Source of the DNA: JAYFRE01 sp034926235 | GTDB taxonomy: Bacteria > Pseudomonadota > Alphaproteobacteria > Rhodospirillales > Magnetospirillaceae | Reading direction: 5' to 3' | Assembly (NCBI GenBank): GCA_034926235.1 | Contig: JAYFRE010000034.1 | Location: 1 to 64,000 of the forward strand | DNA length: 64,000 nucleotides | The notes under the pieces: generated by a model | The model's database searches: none | What the model was told of the DNA's origin: nothing | The model's input: the letters and a program-made list of their open reading frames with translations, nothing else | Part shown: positions 51,143 through 60,148 of the stretch, piece by piece | Layout of the letters: each line of letters opens with the position of its first letter | Position numbering within the stretch: the stretch's first letter is position 1 | Translations under genes and position numbers: made by a program

Positions 51143-51199
51143 ATTCACCCTCCGGAACGGACATGAAAAATGTCCGATCCGGAGGGTGAATTGCTTTTA
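51143..51199 (+). terminator. Terminator of the Fo operon
   Basis: ATTCACCCTCCGG (51143-51155) pairs with CCGGAGGGTGAAT (51179-51191), enclosing an inner stem CGGACAT/ATGTCCG, and is followed by TGCTTTTA. It lies 30 bases after the atpF stop. Confidence 0.8.
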
Positions 51200-51580
51200 T
51201 GCCCCCCTTTTCCCCCTCCTCGCCGTAACCGATTCGCGCATTCAGCCATTCCGGGGAGGCATGCATCCCGGCCTGCGGCTGGAGGATTCCGGCAGCCGAG
51301 CGGCCTGATTTTCCAGGGATTGACCAGGGAAGGGAGCAGCAGAACGGAAAAAATAAAGATAAAATTCTATATTATTGCAATCAAACACAAAATAGTATGT
51401 AGGCTGCCATCGTGATAATAAGAATTATAGAGAGATACTTTTATATTTTGTAAATTTTTTATGTAAAAAATTTTTAGTCACACAAGTTAAATATTTGTTA
51501 TCTTCCTTCCTCGCTTTTGCGGGTGTCCTAGCCTACCGGATATGCGCCTGAAGAGTTAAAAGGTTTGGAAAGAAGGGGCA
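51200..51580. other. AT-rich region upstream of the second chemoreceptor
   Basis: About 380 bases; the part from 51345 to 51520 is strikingly AT-rich in a GC-rich window. It contains a perfect palindrome AAATTTTTTA-TG-TAAAAAATTT (51452-51473) and several TATATT-like stretches. No coding frame is convincing. Probably a promoter or regulator-binding region for the downstream gene. Confidence 0.6.
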
Positions 51581-53275
51581 ATGTTTGTGATCTCAAGACT
51601 TAAAATCGGTCACCGCCTGACGCTTCTGGTCCTGGCGTTCGTGCTGGCCCTGGCGGCGACGTTCATGGTCATGCTGAAGATGACAAGCGACCAGATGTAT
51701 GCGGATCGCGTGGCGAGCTTGCGCAATATGGTAGAGATGGGCGTGGGCCAGGCCCAGATGATCCGCAAAAGGGAGGAGGCGGGGGAGATCACGCGCGAGC
51801 AGGCCCTGGCCCAGTTCCGGGAGGCCTTAAATAATCTGTGGTACGACAACCACAAGAACTACGTCTTTTCCTACGATATGCAGGGGATCAACGTAGCCCT
51901 GCCGGCGGATCCGTCTTTTGTCGGCCAGAACAAGATCGATGTGGTCGATGTGAACGGCATCCCCATCGTGCGCGGCTATATTGAGCTTGCGCGCAACCCC
52001 GACGGGGGAACGCTGACCTATCATTGGATGCGCCCCGGCGAAAGCGAGGCGGTGCCGAAGCTGGCCTATGTCCGCCCGTTCGCGCCTTGGAATCTGTTCG
52101 TCGTCACCGGGGTCTATATCGACGATATCGATGAAGCCTATAACCGTTTCTTGCTTTCTGCGGGCAGTGTTGGCCTGGGGCTGGTGCTGCTGGCCGGGCT
52201 GGCGGCTTGGCTGATCGCCCGAGGCATCATCAATCCCTTGTCCCGGTTGCGCGGCGTGATGACGACGATGGCCCAGGGGAAGATCGACATCACGGTCCCG
52301 GACACCGACCGGCAGGACGAATTGGGCGAAATGGCGCGCACTATCGACGTCTTCAAGGAGAATGCGGCGGAGGTTCAGCATTTGCGCCTCGATCAGGAGC
52401 GCGAAAGGGAACGGTCCGCTTTGGATCGGAAAAAGACGATGCACGATCTTGCCGATCGTTTCGAAGCCACGGTCATGGGTGTGATCCGCTCGGTTCTCGA
52501 CGCCTCGACAGGATTGCAGACAACGGCGCAAATCCTGTCCACGGCCCCTGCCCAATCGATGTCTCAGGCCAGCTCGGTCGCGGCGGCGTCGGAACAGGCG
52601 ACCGCCAATGTCCAGACCGTGGCGGCGGCGACCGAGGAATTGTCGGCGGCCATCGGCGAGATCAGCCGACGGGTGGACGATTCGGCGAGAATATCGGCCT
52701 CGGCCTCGGAATCGGCCAACCAGACGACGCAGATGGTGCAGGAATTGTCGGCCTCCACCGATCGCATCGGCGAAGTCGTCCAACTGATCACCGATGTCGC
52801 CAGCCAAACCAATCTGTTGGCTTTGAACGCCACCATCGAGGCGGCGCGGGCCGGCGATGCCGGCAAGGGCTTCGCCGTTGTTGCCGGCGAGGTCAAGAAT
52901 CTGGCCAACCAGACCGCGCGCGCCACCGACGAAATCAGTCACCAGATCGCGTCGGTGCAAGAGGAAACCCGCAAGACGGTCGAAGCGATTTCCACCATCG
53001 ACGGGGTGATCGACCAGGTGCGGCAGATTTCGGCCAGCATCGCCACGGCGGTCGAGGAGCAGGGCGCGGCCACACGAGAGATCGCGCGCAATGTCCAGGA
53101 AGCGGCGCAAGGGACGCAAGAGGTGTCGTCCAGCATCGCCGGGGTTTCGGAAAGCGCTTCCCGCACAGGGGCGGCGGCCAAGGATCTGCTGGAGGCATCC
53201 GGCGATCTGACCCGCTATTCGGAATCCCTGCGCAACGAGGTCACGGGGTTCCTGGAAGAGGTCCGCTCGGCCTGA
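51581..53275 (+). CDS. Methyl-accepting chemotaxis protein with single-Cache sensor
   Basis: Chemoreceptor of 564 residues. One membrane helix lies near residues 10-30 and a periplasmic sCache_2-like domain of about 150 residues follows (LWYDNHKNYVFSYDMQGINVALPADPSFVGQ, MRPGESEAVPKLAYVRPFAPWNLFVVTGVYIDDID). A second helix near 190-212, HAMP (INPLSRLRGVMTTMAQGKIDI) and the signalling domain with LITDVASQTNLLALNATIEAA come next. The signalling domain closely resembles that of the gene at 35401. No C-terminal CheR tether. A terminator follows. Confidence 0.93.
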   Translation: MFVISRLKIGHRLTLLVLAFVLALAATFMVMLKMTSDQMYADRVASLRNMVEMGVGQAQMIRKREEAGEITREQALAQFREALNNLWYDNHKNYVFSYDMQGINVALPADPSFVGQNKIDVVDVNGIPIVRGYIELARNPDGGTLTYHWMRPGESEAVPKLAYVRPFAPWNLFVVTGVYIDDIDEAYNRFLLSAGSVGLGLVLLAGLAAWLIARGIINPLSRLRGVMTTMAQGKIDITVPDTDRQDELGEMARTIDVFKENAAEVQHLRLDQERERERSALDRKKTMHDLADRFEATVMGVIRSVLDASTGLQTTAQILSTAPAQSMSQASSVAAASEQATANVQTVAAATEELSAAIGEISRRVDDSARISASASESANQTTQMVQELSASTDRIGEVVQLITDVASQTNLLALNATIEAARAGDAGKGFAVVAGEVKNLANQTARATDEISHQIASVQEETRKTVEAISTIDGVIDQVRQISASIATAVEEQGAATREIARNVQEAAQGTQEVSSSIAGVSESASRTGAAAKDLLEASGDLTRYSESLRNEVTGFLEEVRSA

Positions 53276-53298
53276 CGGTTGAGTGGGTCCGTCGTTTT

Positions 53299-53335
53299 AA
53301 AAAACCGGGCGGGATTTTTCCCGCCCGGTTTTTTG
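53299..53335. terminator. Bidirectional Rho-independent terminator
   Basis: An A-rich arm with ACCGGGCGGGA, a short T loop, and TCCCGCCCGGT followed by TTTTTT. The stem is flanked by A and T runs on opposite sides, so it works in both directions. It ends the chemoreceptor gene (plus) and the EF-hand membrane protein gene (minus). Confidence 0.88.
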
Positions 53336-53354
53336 TTTCCGATGCCGTGATGCT

Positions 53355-55520
53355 CTATCCGGCGATCATGCGCCACAGGGCGGCAAGCGCGCCGGTATTC
53401 CACAGGACGAAGAGCAGGATCGCGGCCGCCGTCAGGGTCAGGACCGACCGCCAGGGCGTCCGGCGCTGGGCATAGGGGTCGTGAAGCGCGCGTTCGGCTC
53501 CCTTGGGCAGTTTGGCCATCTGGGTCAGCGCGGAACCGAAGGGAATGTTGATCCGCGCCCGTGTGTTCACCGCCCAACCATTCGCATCGAGAATCGGTCC
53601 CAGATTGCGCTGATGCAGTTGGAAGGAGGCAATCAGCATCGAAGGGGCCGAGATCAGCAGCAAAAGCCCGATCGGCGCGAGCGGAATTTGCCACCAGGGC
53701 AGGGACAAAAGCCCGGTCACGACCGAGGCAAGGGCGGTGCCGATGGCCCCGATAGCCAGACCGATGGCGGCGAAGATGCCGGCGAAGCGGGCGACGTCGA
53801 AGGGCGGCGGCGCGGCGGCGGTCGGTGCAGCCGTGACGGTGGCGGCAAGCTTGGCCTGGGACGCGGCAGCCTTGGCGGCGGCGAATTTCTCCACCTGATC
53901 GCTGATGAAGCGGCCTAATTTTTTGTAGGGCGACCAAAAGGATTGGCGGATGCTGATCGGGTGTTCGACAATACGGACGACATGGGCGTCCCAATCCTGG
54001 CCCTGGCGGTCGTAGAACACGCCGTTGCGTCCGACCTTCAACTGATCCGAATCGCCGGCGGTGACGGCGGCGGCGATATGGATCTTTTCCGGGCTGGACC
54101 CGTCGCGGCGGGTGCATTCGCAATAGACCAGATAGATCCGGCTCAAGGCCGCCAGGGGCGCATGCGCCGCCGGGTCGCCGATTTTGATGCACAGATCGCA
54201 GGATCGTCCATCCAGATACAAGGTTCCGGCCTGGAACACGGCCTTATGGGAATGGGTGTAGAAATCCCGGAAGGCGACGAAATTGTTCAAAAGAGCATCC
54301 AGGTCGCGGCAGAAGCGCAGCAATTGATTGACCGATGCGATGGCGGCGGCTTCGTCCGCTTGGGCCAGATCCTTGCCGATCAACGCCAGGATGGCGTTCT
54401 TGACGTCCGAATGCAGAATGGCGGTTATCCGCACAGCGCCCAGCGTGGCCACCGGGCTGTCCGGGGCTTCGGCGCGCCAGGCGGCGCGGGCCGCGAAACG
54501 GGCCTTGATCGCGACCCAATCCTCGGTGCTGAGCGAGTTGCGCTCGCCCAGAATCGGGGTGACCACCCGTTCCCGGAACGCGGTCAATGCCGGGGCCCAG
54601 GCCGGATTGCTGCCCAGCCCGAGCGGCAGGGAGGCATCGGCGGCGACCTTGGCCAGAGGGAACGCGGACAAGCCCTCTTGGCCGGGAGAAAGAAGCTGCG
54701 ACGCCAGGGCGGCCCAATCCTCGATCGGGCGGTTCAAGGCGTCTGCGGCGCGGGGATCGAAGGCGGCCAGGGCGGAGCGGGTGAACCAGTCATCCAGTTT
54801 GGCTTCGACGGCCTGAAGCGCTTTTTCCGCTGCAAGGCTGTCCGCACCCAGGGGGGCCAAAGCCGGATCGGCCTCTTCCCGCGCGGCCCAGGCGGCATAG
54901 GTTTCGGCGGCGGCGAAAAAGGCGTTTACCGTTTTTTCGGACACGCCGTCCGCGCCGCTGCGGTCCGGTACGCCACCCATGGTGGCGACGATGTCGGTGA
55001 TGGCCGAACGGACCTCCTCATCCTCGGCGATGCCGGGCGGCACGACGCCATCGCCGTTGAAGCTTTTGGCCGAAAAGCTTTCCTCGACCGCCAGCACCTC
55101 GGCCAGGGTGATGCTGTCCGCACCGGCCTTGCCGCACTTGGCCAGGACCTGACGCGCCGCGGCCAGGATGCCTCGTCCCGCATCGTGGCTGTCTTCGATC
55201 GCGTCCAGGGGCAGGACGTCCGATCGCTTGAACAGGATCGACGGATCCTTGAGGCGGGCCGTCGCCCATTCCACCATGGCGATGATTTCGTAGGCGCGGA
55301 TGCGGCCATCCTTGTCCTGGTCGATCAAATCCAGGGTTTTGGGGTCCATCTCGATGCCCCGGGTCGGGCAACTTAAGACCGCCCATAATTTTTGATCGAG
55401 TTCTTTGAGCGAAACCAGCGCCGTCTTGTCGTCAAGGCGGACTTGATCGAAGCCGCCGGCGCGGAAAAACCGCCAACGGACCGCCGGTTCATTCGGTGCT
55501 GCGCTTGTGTCTCGCGTCAT
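53355..55520 (-). CDS. Large EF-hand membrane protein of unknown function
   Basis: From the ATG at 55520, preceded by AAGGAGCA, the protein has 721 residues. A canonical EF-hand loop DQDKDGRIRAYE at about residues 67-78 (D67, D69, D71, G72, I74, E78) predicts calcium binding, and a second partial acidic loop SFNGDGVV follows near 153. The middle is a helical Ala-rich region, a cysteine pair lies in RSCDLCIKIGD, and the last third has about three membrane helices (AGIFAAIGLAIGAIGTAL, PWWQIPLAPIGLLLLI, and one at the C-terminus). I do not recognise a named family. It has 41 bases of separation from the upstream gloB. Confidence 0.75.
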   Translation of the reverse strand: MTRDTSAAPNEPAVRWRFFRAGGFDQVRLDDKTALVSLKELDQKLWAVLSCPTRGIEMDPKTLDLIDQDKDGRIRAYEIIAMVEWATARLKDPSILFKRSDVLPLDAIEDSHDAGRGILAAARQVLAKCGKAGADSITLAEVLAVEESFSAKSFNGDGVVPPGIAEDEEVRSAITDIVATMGGVPDRSGADGVSEKTVNAFFAAAETYAAWAAREEADPALAPLGADSLAAEKALQAVEAKLDDWFTRSALAAFDPRAADALNRPIEDWAALASQLLSPGQEGLSAFPLAKVAADASLPLGLGSNPAWAPALTAFRERVVTPILGERNSLSTEDWVAIKARFAARAAWRAEAPDSPVATLGAVRITAILHSDVKNAILALIGKDLAQADEAAAIASVNQLLRFCRDLDALLNNFVAFRDFYTHSHKAVFQAGTLYLDGRSCDLCIKIGDPAAHAPLAALSRIYLVYCECTRRDGSSPEKIHIAAAVTAGDSDQLKVGRNGVFYDRQGQDWDAHVVRIVEHPISIRQSFWSPYKKLGRFISDQVEKFAAAKAAASQAKLAATVTAAPTAAAPPPFDVARFAGIFAAIGLAIGAIGTALASVVTGLLSLPWWQIPLAPIGLLLLISAPSMLIASFQLHQRNLGPILDANGWAVNTRARINIPFGSALTQMAKLPKGAERALHDPYAQRRTPWRSVLTLTAAAILLFVLWNTGALAALWRMIAG

Positions 55521-55561
55521 GCGTGCCTGCTCCTTCAAAAAATGGCGTTCCGTTCGGACGG

Positions 55562-56332
55562 TCAAAAGACGTCTTTGCGTTTGCGGATTTCGGCGAAGAT
55601 GCGAGCCGGATCGGCGTCCGGCAGACCGATAGCGACCTTTAAGGCCGGCTCATCGGCGCGCAGGAAGGGATTGGCGGCGCGGTCTATATCAAGTCGGAAC
55701 GGCACCGTCGGGCGTCCTTCGGCGCGCAAATGTTCGATTTCGGCGGCGCGGCGGGCCAGGGCGTCGTTGCCGGGATCGATGACGCGGGCGAAAGCTGCAT
55801 TCGACAGGCTGTATTCATGCGCGCAATAGACATCCGCCTCGCCGGGCAGAGCGCGCAGTTTCTTGAGCGATTCCCACATTTGTTCGGGGCTGCCCTCGAA
55901 CAATCGTCCGCAGCCTAAGGAAAACAGGGTATCGCCCGGGAACAGGACCGCTGCTTCGGGCAGCCAATAGGCGATATGGCCCAGCGTGTGGCCGGGCGTG
56001 TCGATGACCGAGATTGTCCATTCGCCCAGTCGAATGGTGGCGCCTTCGCCCACTTTCTCGTCGAGGGGGGGGAGTCTGGCCGCTTCCCGCGCCGATCCAA
56101 TCACGCGGCAGCCGGTCCGAGTCCGCAAATCGGCGACGCCGCCGGTATGGTCGTCATGGTGATGGGTGATCAGGATATGAGACAGCGTCCATCCCCGCGA
56201 AGCCAGTTTTTCCAGCACCGGCTCGGCCTGGGCCGGGTCGATCGCCGCCGTCGCGCCCGAGACGGAATCATGCGCGAGGTGGATGTAATTGTCGCGCAGG
56301 ACGGGAATCGATTCGATCTCCAGCGTGGTCAT
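55562..56332 (-). CDS. gloB: Hydroxyacylglutathione hydrolase (glyoxalase II)
   Basis: Metallo-beta-lactamase-fold enzyme of 256 residues that hydrolyses S-lactoylglutathione in methylglyoxal detoxification. Start MTTLEIESIPVLRDNYIHLA at 56332. Binuclear metal motif THHHDDHTGG, with DTPGHTLGHIAYW, FPGDTLFSLGCGRLFEG, and CAHEYSLSNAAFA supplying the remaining ligands; the C-terminal substrate region ends FAEIRKRKDVF. An in-frame ATG at 56374 is less likely. It probably shares a transcript with the EF-hand gene. Confidence 0.95.
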   Translation of the reverse strand: MTTLEIESIPVLRDNYIHLAHDSVSGATAAIDPAQAEPVLEKLASRGWTLSHILITHHHDDHTGGVADLRTRTGCRVIGSAREAARLPPLDEKVGEGATIRLGEWTISVIDTPGHTLGHIAYWLPEAAVLFPGDTLFSLGCGRLFEGSPEQMWESLKKLRALPGEADVYCAHEYSLSNAAFARVIDPGNDALARRAAEIEHLRAEGRPTVPFRLDIDRAANPFLRADEPALKVAIGLPDADPARIFAEIRKRKDVF

Positions 56333-56449
56333 GGCGGCGCGGGTCCTTCTCGTAGCGCGGGTATTACTCTCCACAGCTTAACCGGCATAGGCCGCGCCGG
56401 CACGAGGATTTCGCTTGCCCTGACGCAACCGGCTTCGTTTCATGATCCG

Positions 56450-57178
56450 ATGTGGAACGATATCGTCGATCTTCAGGATTTCTATGGCGACCGTCTGGGT
56501 CAGACGGCGCGCCGGATGATCCGCGCCCATCTGCGCGCCCTGTGGCCCAACCTGTCCGGCATGCGTCTTCTGGGGCTTGGTTACGCCACGCCCTATCTGG
56601 GGGTTTTCCGGAGGGAAGCCGAGCGCGTGCTGGCGGTCATGCCCGCGCCGATGGGGGTCAGTCCATGGCCCGTTCATGGCGATCGTCTGGTCGTGCTGGC
56701 CGATGAAACCGAACTGCCCTTCGCCGATAGTTCCATCGACCGTATTTTGTTGGTTCATGCGCTGGAATCGACCGAACATGTCCGCGCGATGATGCGCGAA
56801 ATCTGGCGCGTGCTGGCCGGCGGCGGACGGTTGCTGGTGGTGGTGCCCAATCGGCGCGGCATCTGGGCTAGGCTGGACCGGACGCCGATGGGGATGGGGC
56901 GGCCCTACAGTTCGGGACAATTGGTGCGGCTGCTGCGGGAATCCCTGTTTCTTCCGGTCCGGGAATCCTCGGCCCTTTATCTGCCGCCGCTGCAAAGCCG
57001 GACGCTGCGGCGTTCCGCGCCCTTGTTGGAAAACGCCGGCAGGCGCTGGTTTCCCACCTTTGGCGGCGTGGTGATTCTGGAGGCGGTCAAGCAGATCTAC
57101 GCCGCGCCGCCTGCTGGCGAAAGACGCCGCGCCTCGCGCGTTTATGTGCCGCTGCCCCAGGGATTCCGGCGCGGCTGA
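56450..57178 (+). CDS. SAM-dependent methyltransferase of unknown substrate
   Basis: Class I methyltransferase of 242 residues starting MWNDIVDLQDFYGDR at 56450. The S-adenosylmethionine motif I is in MRLLGLGYATPYLG (a variant of the usual GxGxG). An acidic motif (VLADETELPFADSSIDRILLVHALEST) and the later GGRLLVVVPNRRGIWARLD follow, as in the family usually beside gloB in alphaproteobacteria. The substrate is not known. Divergent from gloB and convergent with metW. Confidence 0.85.
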   Translation: MWNDIVDLQDFYGDRLGQTARRMIRAHLRALWPNLSGMRLLGLGYATPYLGVFRREAERVLAVMPAPMGVSPWPVHGDRLVVLADETELPFADSSIDRILLVHALESTEHVRAMMREIWRVLAGGGRLLVVVPNRRGIWARLDRTPMGMGRPYSSGQLVRLLRESLFLPVRESSALYLPPLQSRTLRRSAPLLENAGRRWFPTFGGVVILEAVKQIYAAPPAGERRRASRVYVPLPQGFRRG

Positions 57179-57200
57179 TGGGTTGATTTTTCGCGCCTCT

Positions 57201-57830
57201 CTAGGTTCGGCGCAGCAGAAAGACCGCCTGTTCACCCAGCAGGTTGGACAGACGCCGTCCGCCATCGAAGCGTGCGGTTCCCCGGGAATCGAGCGAGATC
57301 GCTTTTTCGATGGCGATGCCTTCCTCGCGGCACAGCAAGGTGAAATCGCGGATGGTGCATAGATGGATGTTGGGAGTGTCGTACCATTGATAGGTCAGGG
57401 TCTTGGTAACCGGCATCCGTCCGGTCAGCAGCAGCGCCAGCCGCACGCGCCAATAGCCGAAATTGGGAAAAGAGACGATGGCGCGCCGTCCGATGCGCAA
57501 CATGTGGCAGAGCAAGGTCTTGGGGTCGCGGGTGGCCTGAAGCGTGTGGCTTAGGATCACATAGTCGAACGCGCCCGGAGGATAGGTCTGAAGGTCGGTG
57601 TCGGCGTCGCCCTGGATCACCGACAGGCCGCAGGCGACGGCGGCGCGCACGCCGGCCATGGACAATTCGATGCCGCGCCCGTCCACTTGCTTGAACCGGC
57701 CCAGATAATCGAGCAGCAGCCCTTCGCCGCAGCCGATATCGAGCACGCGCGACCCCGGTTCGACCATGTCGGCGACCAACTGCAGATCGACGCGGATGGC
57801 GGCGGCGTTGACCGGCGTGGGGTCATTCAT
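57201..57830 (-). CDS. metW: Methionine biosynthesis protein MetW
   Basis: Methyltransferase-fold protein of 209 residues. Motif I GSRVLDIGCGEGLLLDYL is intact. YVILSHTLQATRDPKTLLCHMLRIG and VSFPNFGYWRVRL are typical of MetW. MetW works with MetX in homoserine acetylation. It overlaps metX by 4 bases and converges with the methyltransferase gene. Confidence 0.95.
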   Translation of the reverse strand: MNDPTPVNAAAIRVDLQLVADMVEPGSRVLDIGCGEGLLLDYLGRFKQVDGRGIELSMAGVRAAVACGLSVIQGDADTDLQTYPPGAFDYVILSHTLQATRDPKTLLCHMLRIGRRAIVSFPNFGYWRVRLALLLTGRMPVTKTLTYQWYDTPNIHLCTIRDFTLLCREEGIAIEKAISLDSRGTARFDGGRRLSNLLGEQAVFLLRRT

Positions 57831-59002
57831 CGGAAAAACCTCCGTCCCAATCCGCGATGTTCCGCCGCGCTGTCGATGAATCCCGACAAGGTGGCGTGGA
57901 AATCGGGCTCGTCGAGCAAAAAGGCGTCGTGGCCCTTGTCGGATTCGATCTCGACGAAGCTGACATTCGCTGCGACCGCGTTCAGGGCATGGACCAAAGC
58001 CCGGCTTTCCCGGGTTGGAAACAGCCAGTCGCTGGTGAAGGAAATGACGCAGAAACGGACCGGCGTCCGGGCAAAGGCGTTGGCGAGCACGCCGTCCGAT
58101 TCAGCCGCCAGGTCGAAATAATCCATCGCCCGGGTGATGAACAGATAGGAATTGGCGTCGAAGCGTTCGACAAAGGTGCTGCCTTGGTGGCGCAGATAGC
58201 TTTCCACCTGGAAATCGGCGTCGAAGCCATAGGTGAAATGGTCGCGTCCGGCCAGATTGCGACCGAATTTGCGGTGGAGCGCTGTTTCCGACAGATAGGT
58301 GATGTGCGCGGCCATGCGCGCCACCGCCAGCCCCCGGCTGGGCTTGACGCCATGCAGGGGATAATCGCCGCCCAGGAAATTGGGATCGGCCAGGATCGCC
58401 TGGCGGCTGACTTCGTTGAAGGCGATGTTCTGCGCGGAGTGGCGCGCGGCGGTGGCGATGGGAATGGCCGAAAAGACCCGTTGGGGATGGTGCGCGGCCC
58501 ATTCCAGCACCTGCATGCCGCCCATGGACCCGCCGATGACGCAAAAAAGCTGGTCGATGCCGAGATGATCGATCAGCCGCGCCTGGGCGCGGACCATGTC
58601 GGCGATGGTGATGCCGGGAAATTTCAGACACCAGGGACGTCCGCTGGCGGGGTCGATTGACAGCGGCCCGGTCGATCCCATGCAACCGCCCAGCACGTTC
58701 GAGCAGATCAGGAAATAGCGGTCGGTATCCAGGATGCGTCCCGGCCCCACCATCGGCTGCCACCAGCCGGGCTTGCCGGTGATCGGATGGGTGTTGGCGA
58801 CATGATGGTCGCCGGTCAGCGCGTGGCAGATCAGGATGGCGTTGGATTTGTCGGCGTTGAGCCGGCCATAGGTCCGATAGGCGATGGTGACGGGGGCAAG
58901 ATCGATGCCGCAATCCAGGCGCAAAGGATCGTCGGCTCCGATCTCGAAACGCAGATCGGAAGAAAGGTCCGCTATGCCGCCGCTGCTGTCTTGAACCGTC
59001 AT
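57827..59002 (-). CDS. metX: Homoserine O-acyltransferase (MetX)
   Basis: Alpha/beta-hydrolase of 391 residues committing homoserine to methionine synthesis. Nucleophile serine in VIGGSMGGMQVLEWA. HALTGDHHVAN, MVGPGRILDTDRYFLICSNVLGGCMGSTGP, and the C-terminal SDWLFPTRESRALV and ESDKGHDAFLLDEPDF supply the catalytic aspartate and histidine. Members of this family use acetyl-CoA or succinyl-CoA; the type cannot be assigned with confidence. Translationally coupled to metW. Confidence 0.94.
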   Translation of the reverse strand: MTVQDSSGGIADLSSDLRFEIGADDPLRLDCGIDLAPVTIAYRTYGRLNADKSNAILICHALTGDHHVANTHPITGKPGWWQPMVGPGRILDTDRYFLICSNVLGGCMGSTGPLSIDPASGRPWCLKFPGITIADMVRAQARLIDHLGIDQLFCVIGGSMGGMQVLEWAAHHPQRVFSAIPIATAARHSAQNIAFNEVSRQAILADPNFLGGDYPLHGVKPSRGLAVARMAAHITYLSETALHRKFGRNLAGRDHFTYGFDADFQVESYLRHQGSTFVERFDANSYLFITRAMDYFDLAAESDGVLANAFARTPVRFCVISFTSDWLFPTRESRALVHALNAVAANVSFVEIESDKGHDAFLLDEPDFHATLSGFIDSAAEHRGLGRRFFR

Positions 59003-59047
59003 CTTGTTCCGTCCGCAGTGGGTCCGCCAAGGCGTCGCCGTTCCGGA

Positions 59048-59076
59048 TTGCTAGGGAGCAGACCGGTTTCTGTCAA
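59048..59076 (-). promoter_or_regulatory. Putative metX promoter
   Basis: On the minus strand, a perfect TTGACA (59076-59071) is followed after 17 bases by TAGCAA (59053-59048). It sits about 45 bases upstream of metX. The -10 is weak. No SAM riboswitch motif was recognised in the short leader. Confidence 0.4.
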
Positions 59077-60034
59077 TATTTTGTTGTAAGAGCGTCCCTG
59101 CTCGTTCGTGCGGCTCTTCCAGATCGCGGTCCCAGGGGGGAATGGGGGACAGGCATTCGGCCAGATAATCGATCATGGCGCGGACCTTGGCCGGCGGATG
59201 CCGGCCATGCGGATGCAGGGCGAAAATGCCGGGCAGATCGGCTCCGGGCAGGGACAAAGGCAGGGCGGTCAACTGTCCGGCGCGGATGGCGTCGGCCAGA
59301 AGAAAACTGGGCTGATGGATGATGCCTAATCCGGCGATGGCGGCGGCGAGCAACGCGTCGCCATTATTGGCGCTCAACGGACCGCGGATCGTCACCACAT
59401 CCTCGCGCCCCGGGCCGAATCGCCACTGATCGGCGCGGCCCGAACGGGACAGGGTATAGCCCAGGCAATCATGTTGGGTGAGATCGGCCGCATTTCGGGG
59501 TACGCCGCGGCGTTCAAGATAGGCGGGTGACGCGGCGAACAGGATGCGGCAGGGAGCAAGACGGCGCACGGTCAGGCGGTTGTCGGCCAGAGGTGCGATG
59601 CGCAGGACCAGATTCCAGCCCTCGTCGAGCGGATCGACGACACGGTCATTCAGGCCCAGCTCGATCGTCACGCCCGGATGGCGGGCCAGAAAACCGCCGA
59701 GGAGGGGAACGATCTGGCGTGTGCCGAACGAAACCGGCAGATTGATGCGCAACAATCCCTCGATTGCCGTCTGACCGGCGGTCAGGGCGGACTCGGCCTC
59801 CTCGATCTCGGGCAGGATGCGGGCGCAGGAATCGAGGAAAGAACGCCCGGCTTCGGTCAGATTCAGGCGGCGCGTGGTGCGAAACAGCAGCCTGACGCCC
59901 AAACGCCGTTCCAGCGCATCGACATGTTTGGCAGCCATTGCCGACGACATGCCCAGGGTTCGCGCCGCCGCCGAAAAGCTGCCCAGGGACGCCACCTTAA
60001 GGAAGACATCCCAGCCGGTAATACGGTCCAGCAT
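59051..60034 (-). CDS. LysR-type transcriptional regulator
   Basis: Regulator of 327 residues. The N-terminal winged helix-turn-helix is in DVFLKVASLGSFSAAARTLGMSSAMAAKHVDALERRLGVRLLFRTTRRLNLTEAG. The C-terminal effector-binding domain follows (LLRINLPVSFGTRQIVPLLGGF onward). Divergent from doxX with a 114-bp region that contains the palindrome at 60076-60086; it probably regulates doxX and the dioxygenase gene. Confidence 0.9.
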   Translation of the reverse strand: MLDRITGWDVFLKVASLGSFSAAARTLGMSSAMAAKHVDALERRLGVRLLFRTTRRLNLTEAGRSFLDSCARILPEIEEAESALTAGQTAIEGLLRINLPVSFGTRQIVPLLGGFLARHPGVTIELGLNDRVVDPLDEGWNLVLRIAPLADNRLTVRRLAPCRILFAASPAYLERRGVPRNAADLTQHDCLGYTLSRSGRADQWRFGPGREDVVTIRGPLSANNGDALLAAAIAGLGIIHQPSFLLADAIRAGQLTALPLSLPGADLPGIFALHPHGRHPPAKVRAMIDYLAECLSPIPPWDRDLEEPHERAGTLLQQNIDRNRSAP

Positions 60035-60075
60035 CGCTATTCCTCACCAATGGTAGGAAGTGAACGAACTAAATC

Positions 60076-60086
60076 CGATATTATCG
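60076..60086. promoter_or_regulatory. Palindrome CGATA-T-TATCG in the LysR/doxX intergenic region
   Basis: Perfect inverted repeat with 5-bp arms and one central base, between the divergent LysR and doxX genes. A plausible operator for the adjacent LysR protein, though classical T-N11-A sites are longer; this is inference. Confidence 0.4.
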
Positions 60087-60148
60087 TCCCATAGGAAAAA
60101 ATCTATATGAGCGGGTACGGTTTTTTGCATTGAAACGAGGCTTCCGCC

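Noticed and set aside
59003..59070. SAM-II or other SAM riboswitch upstream of metX
   Set aside because: The leader is short (about 45 bases after the -10), and no conserved SAM-II core was recognised.
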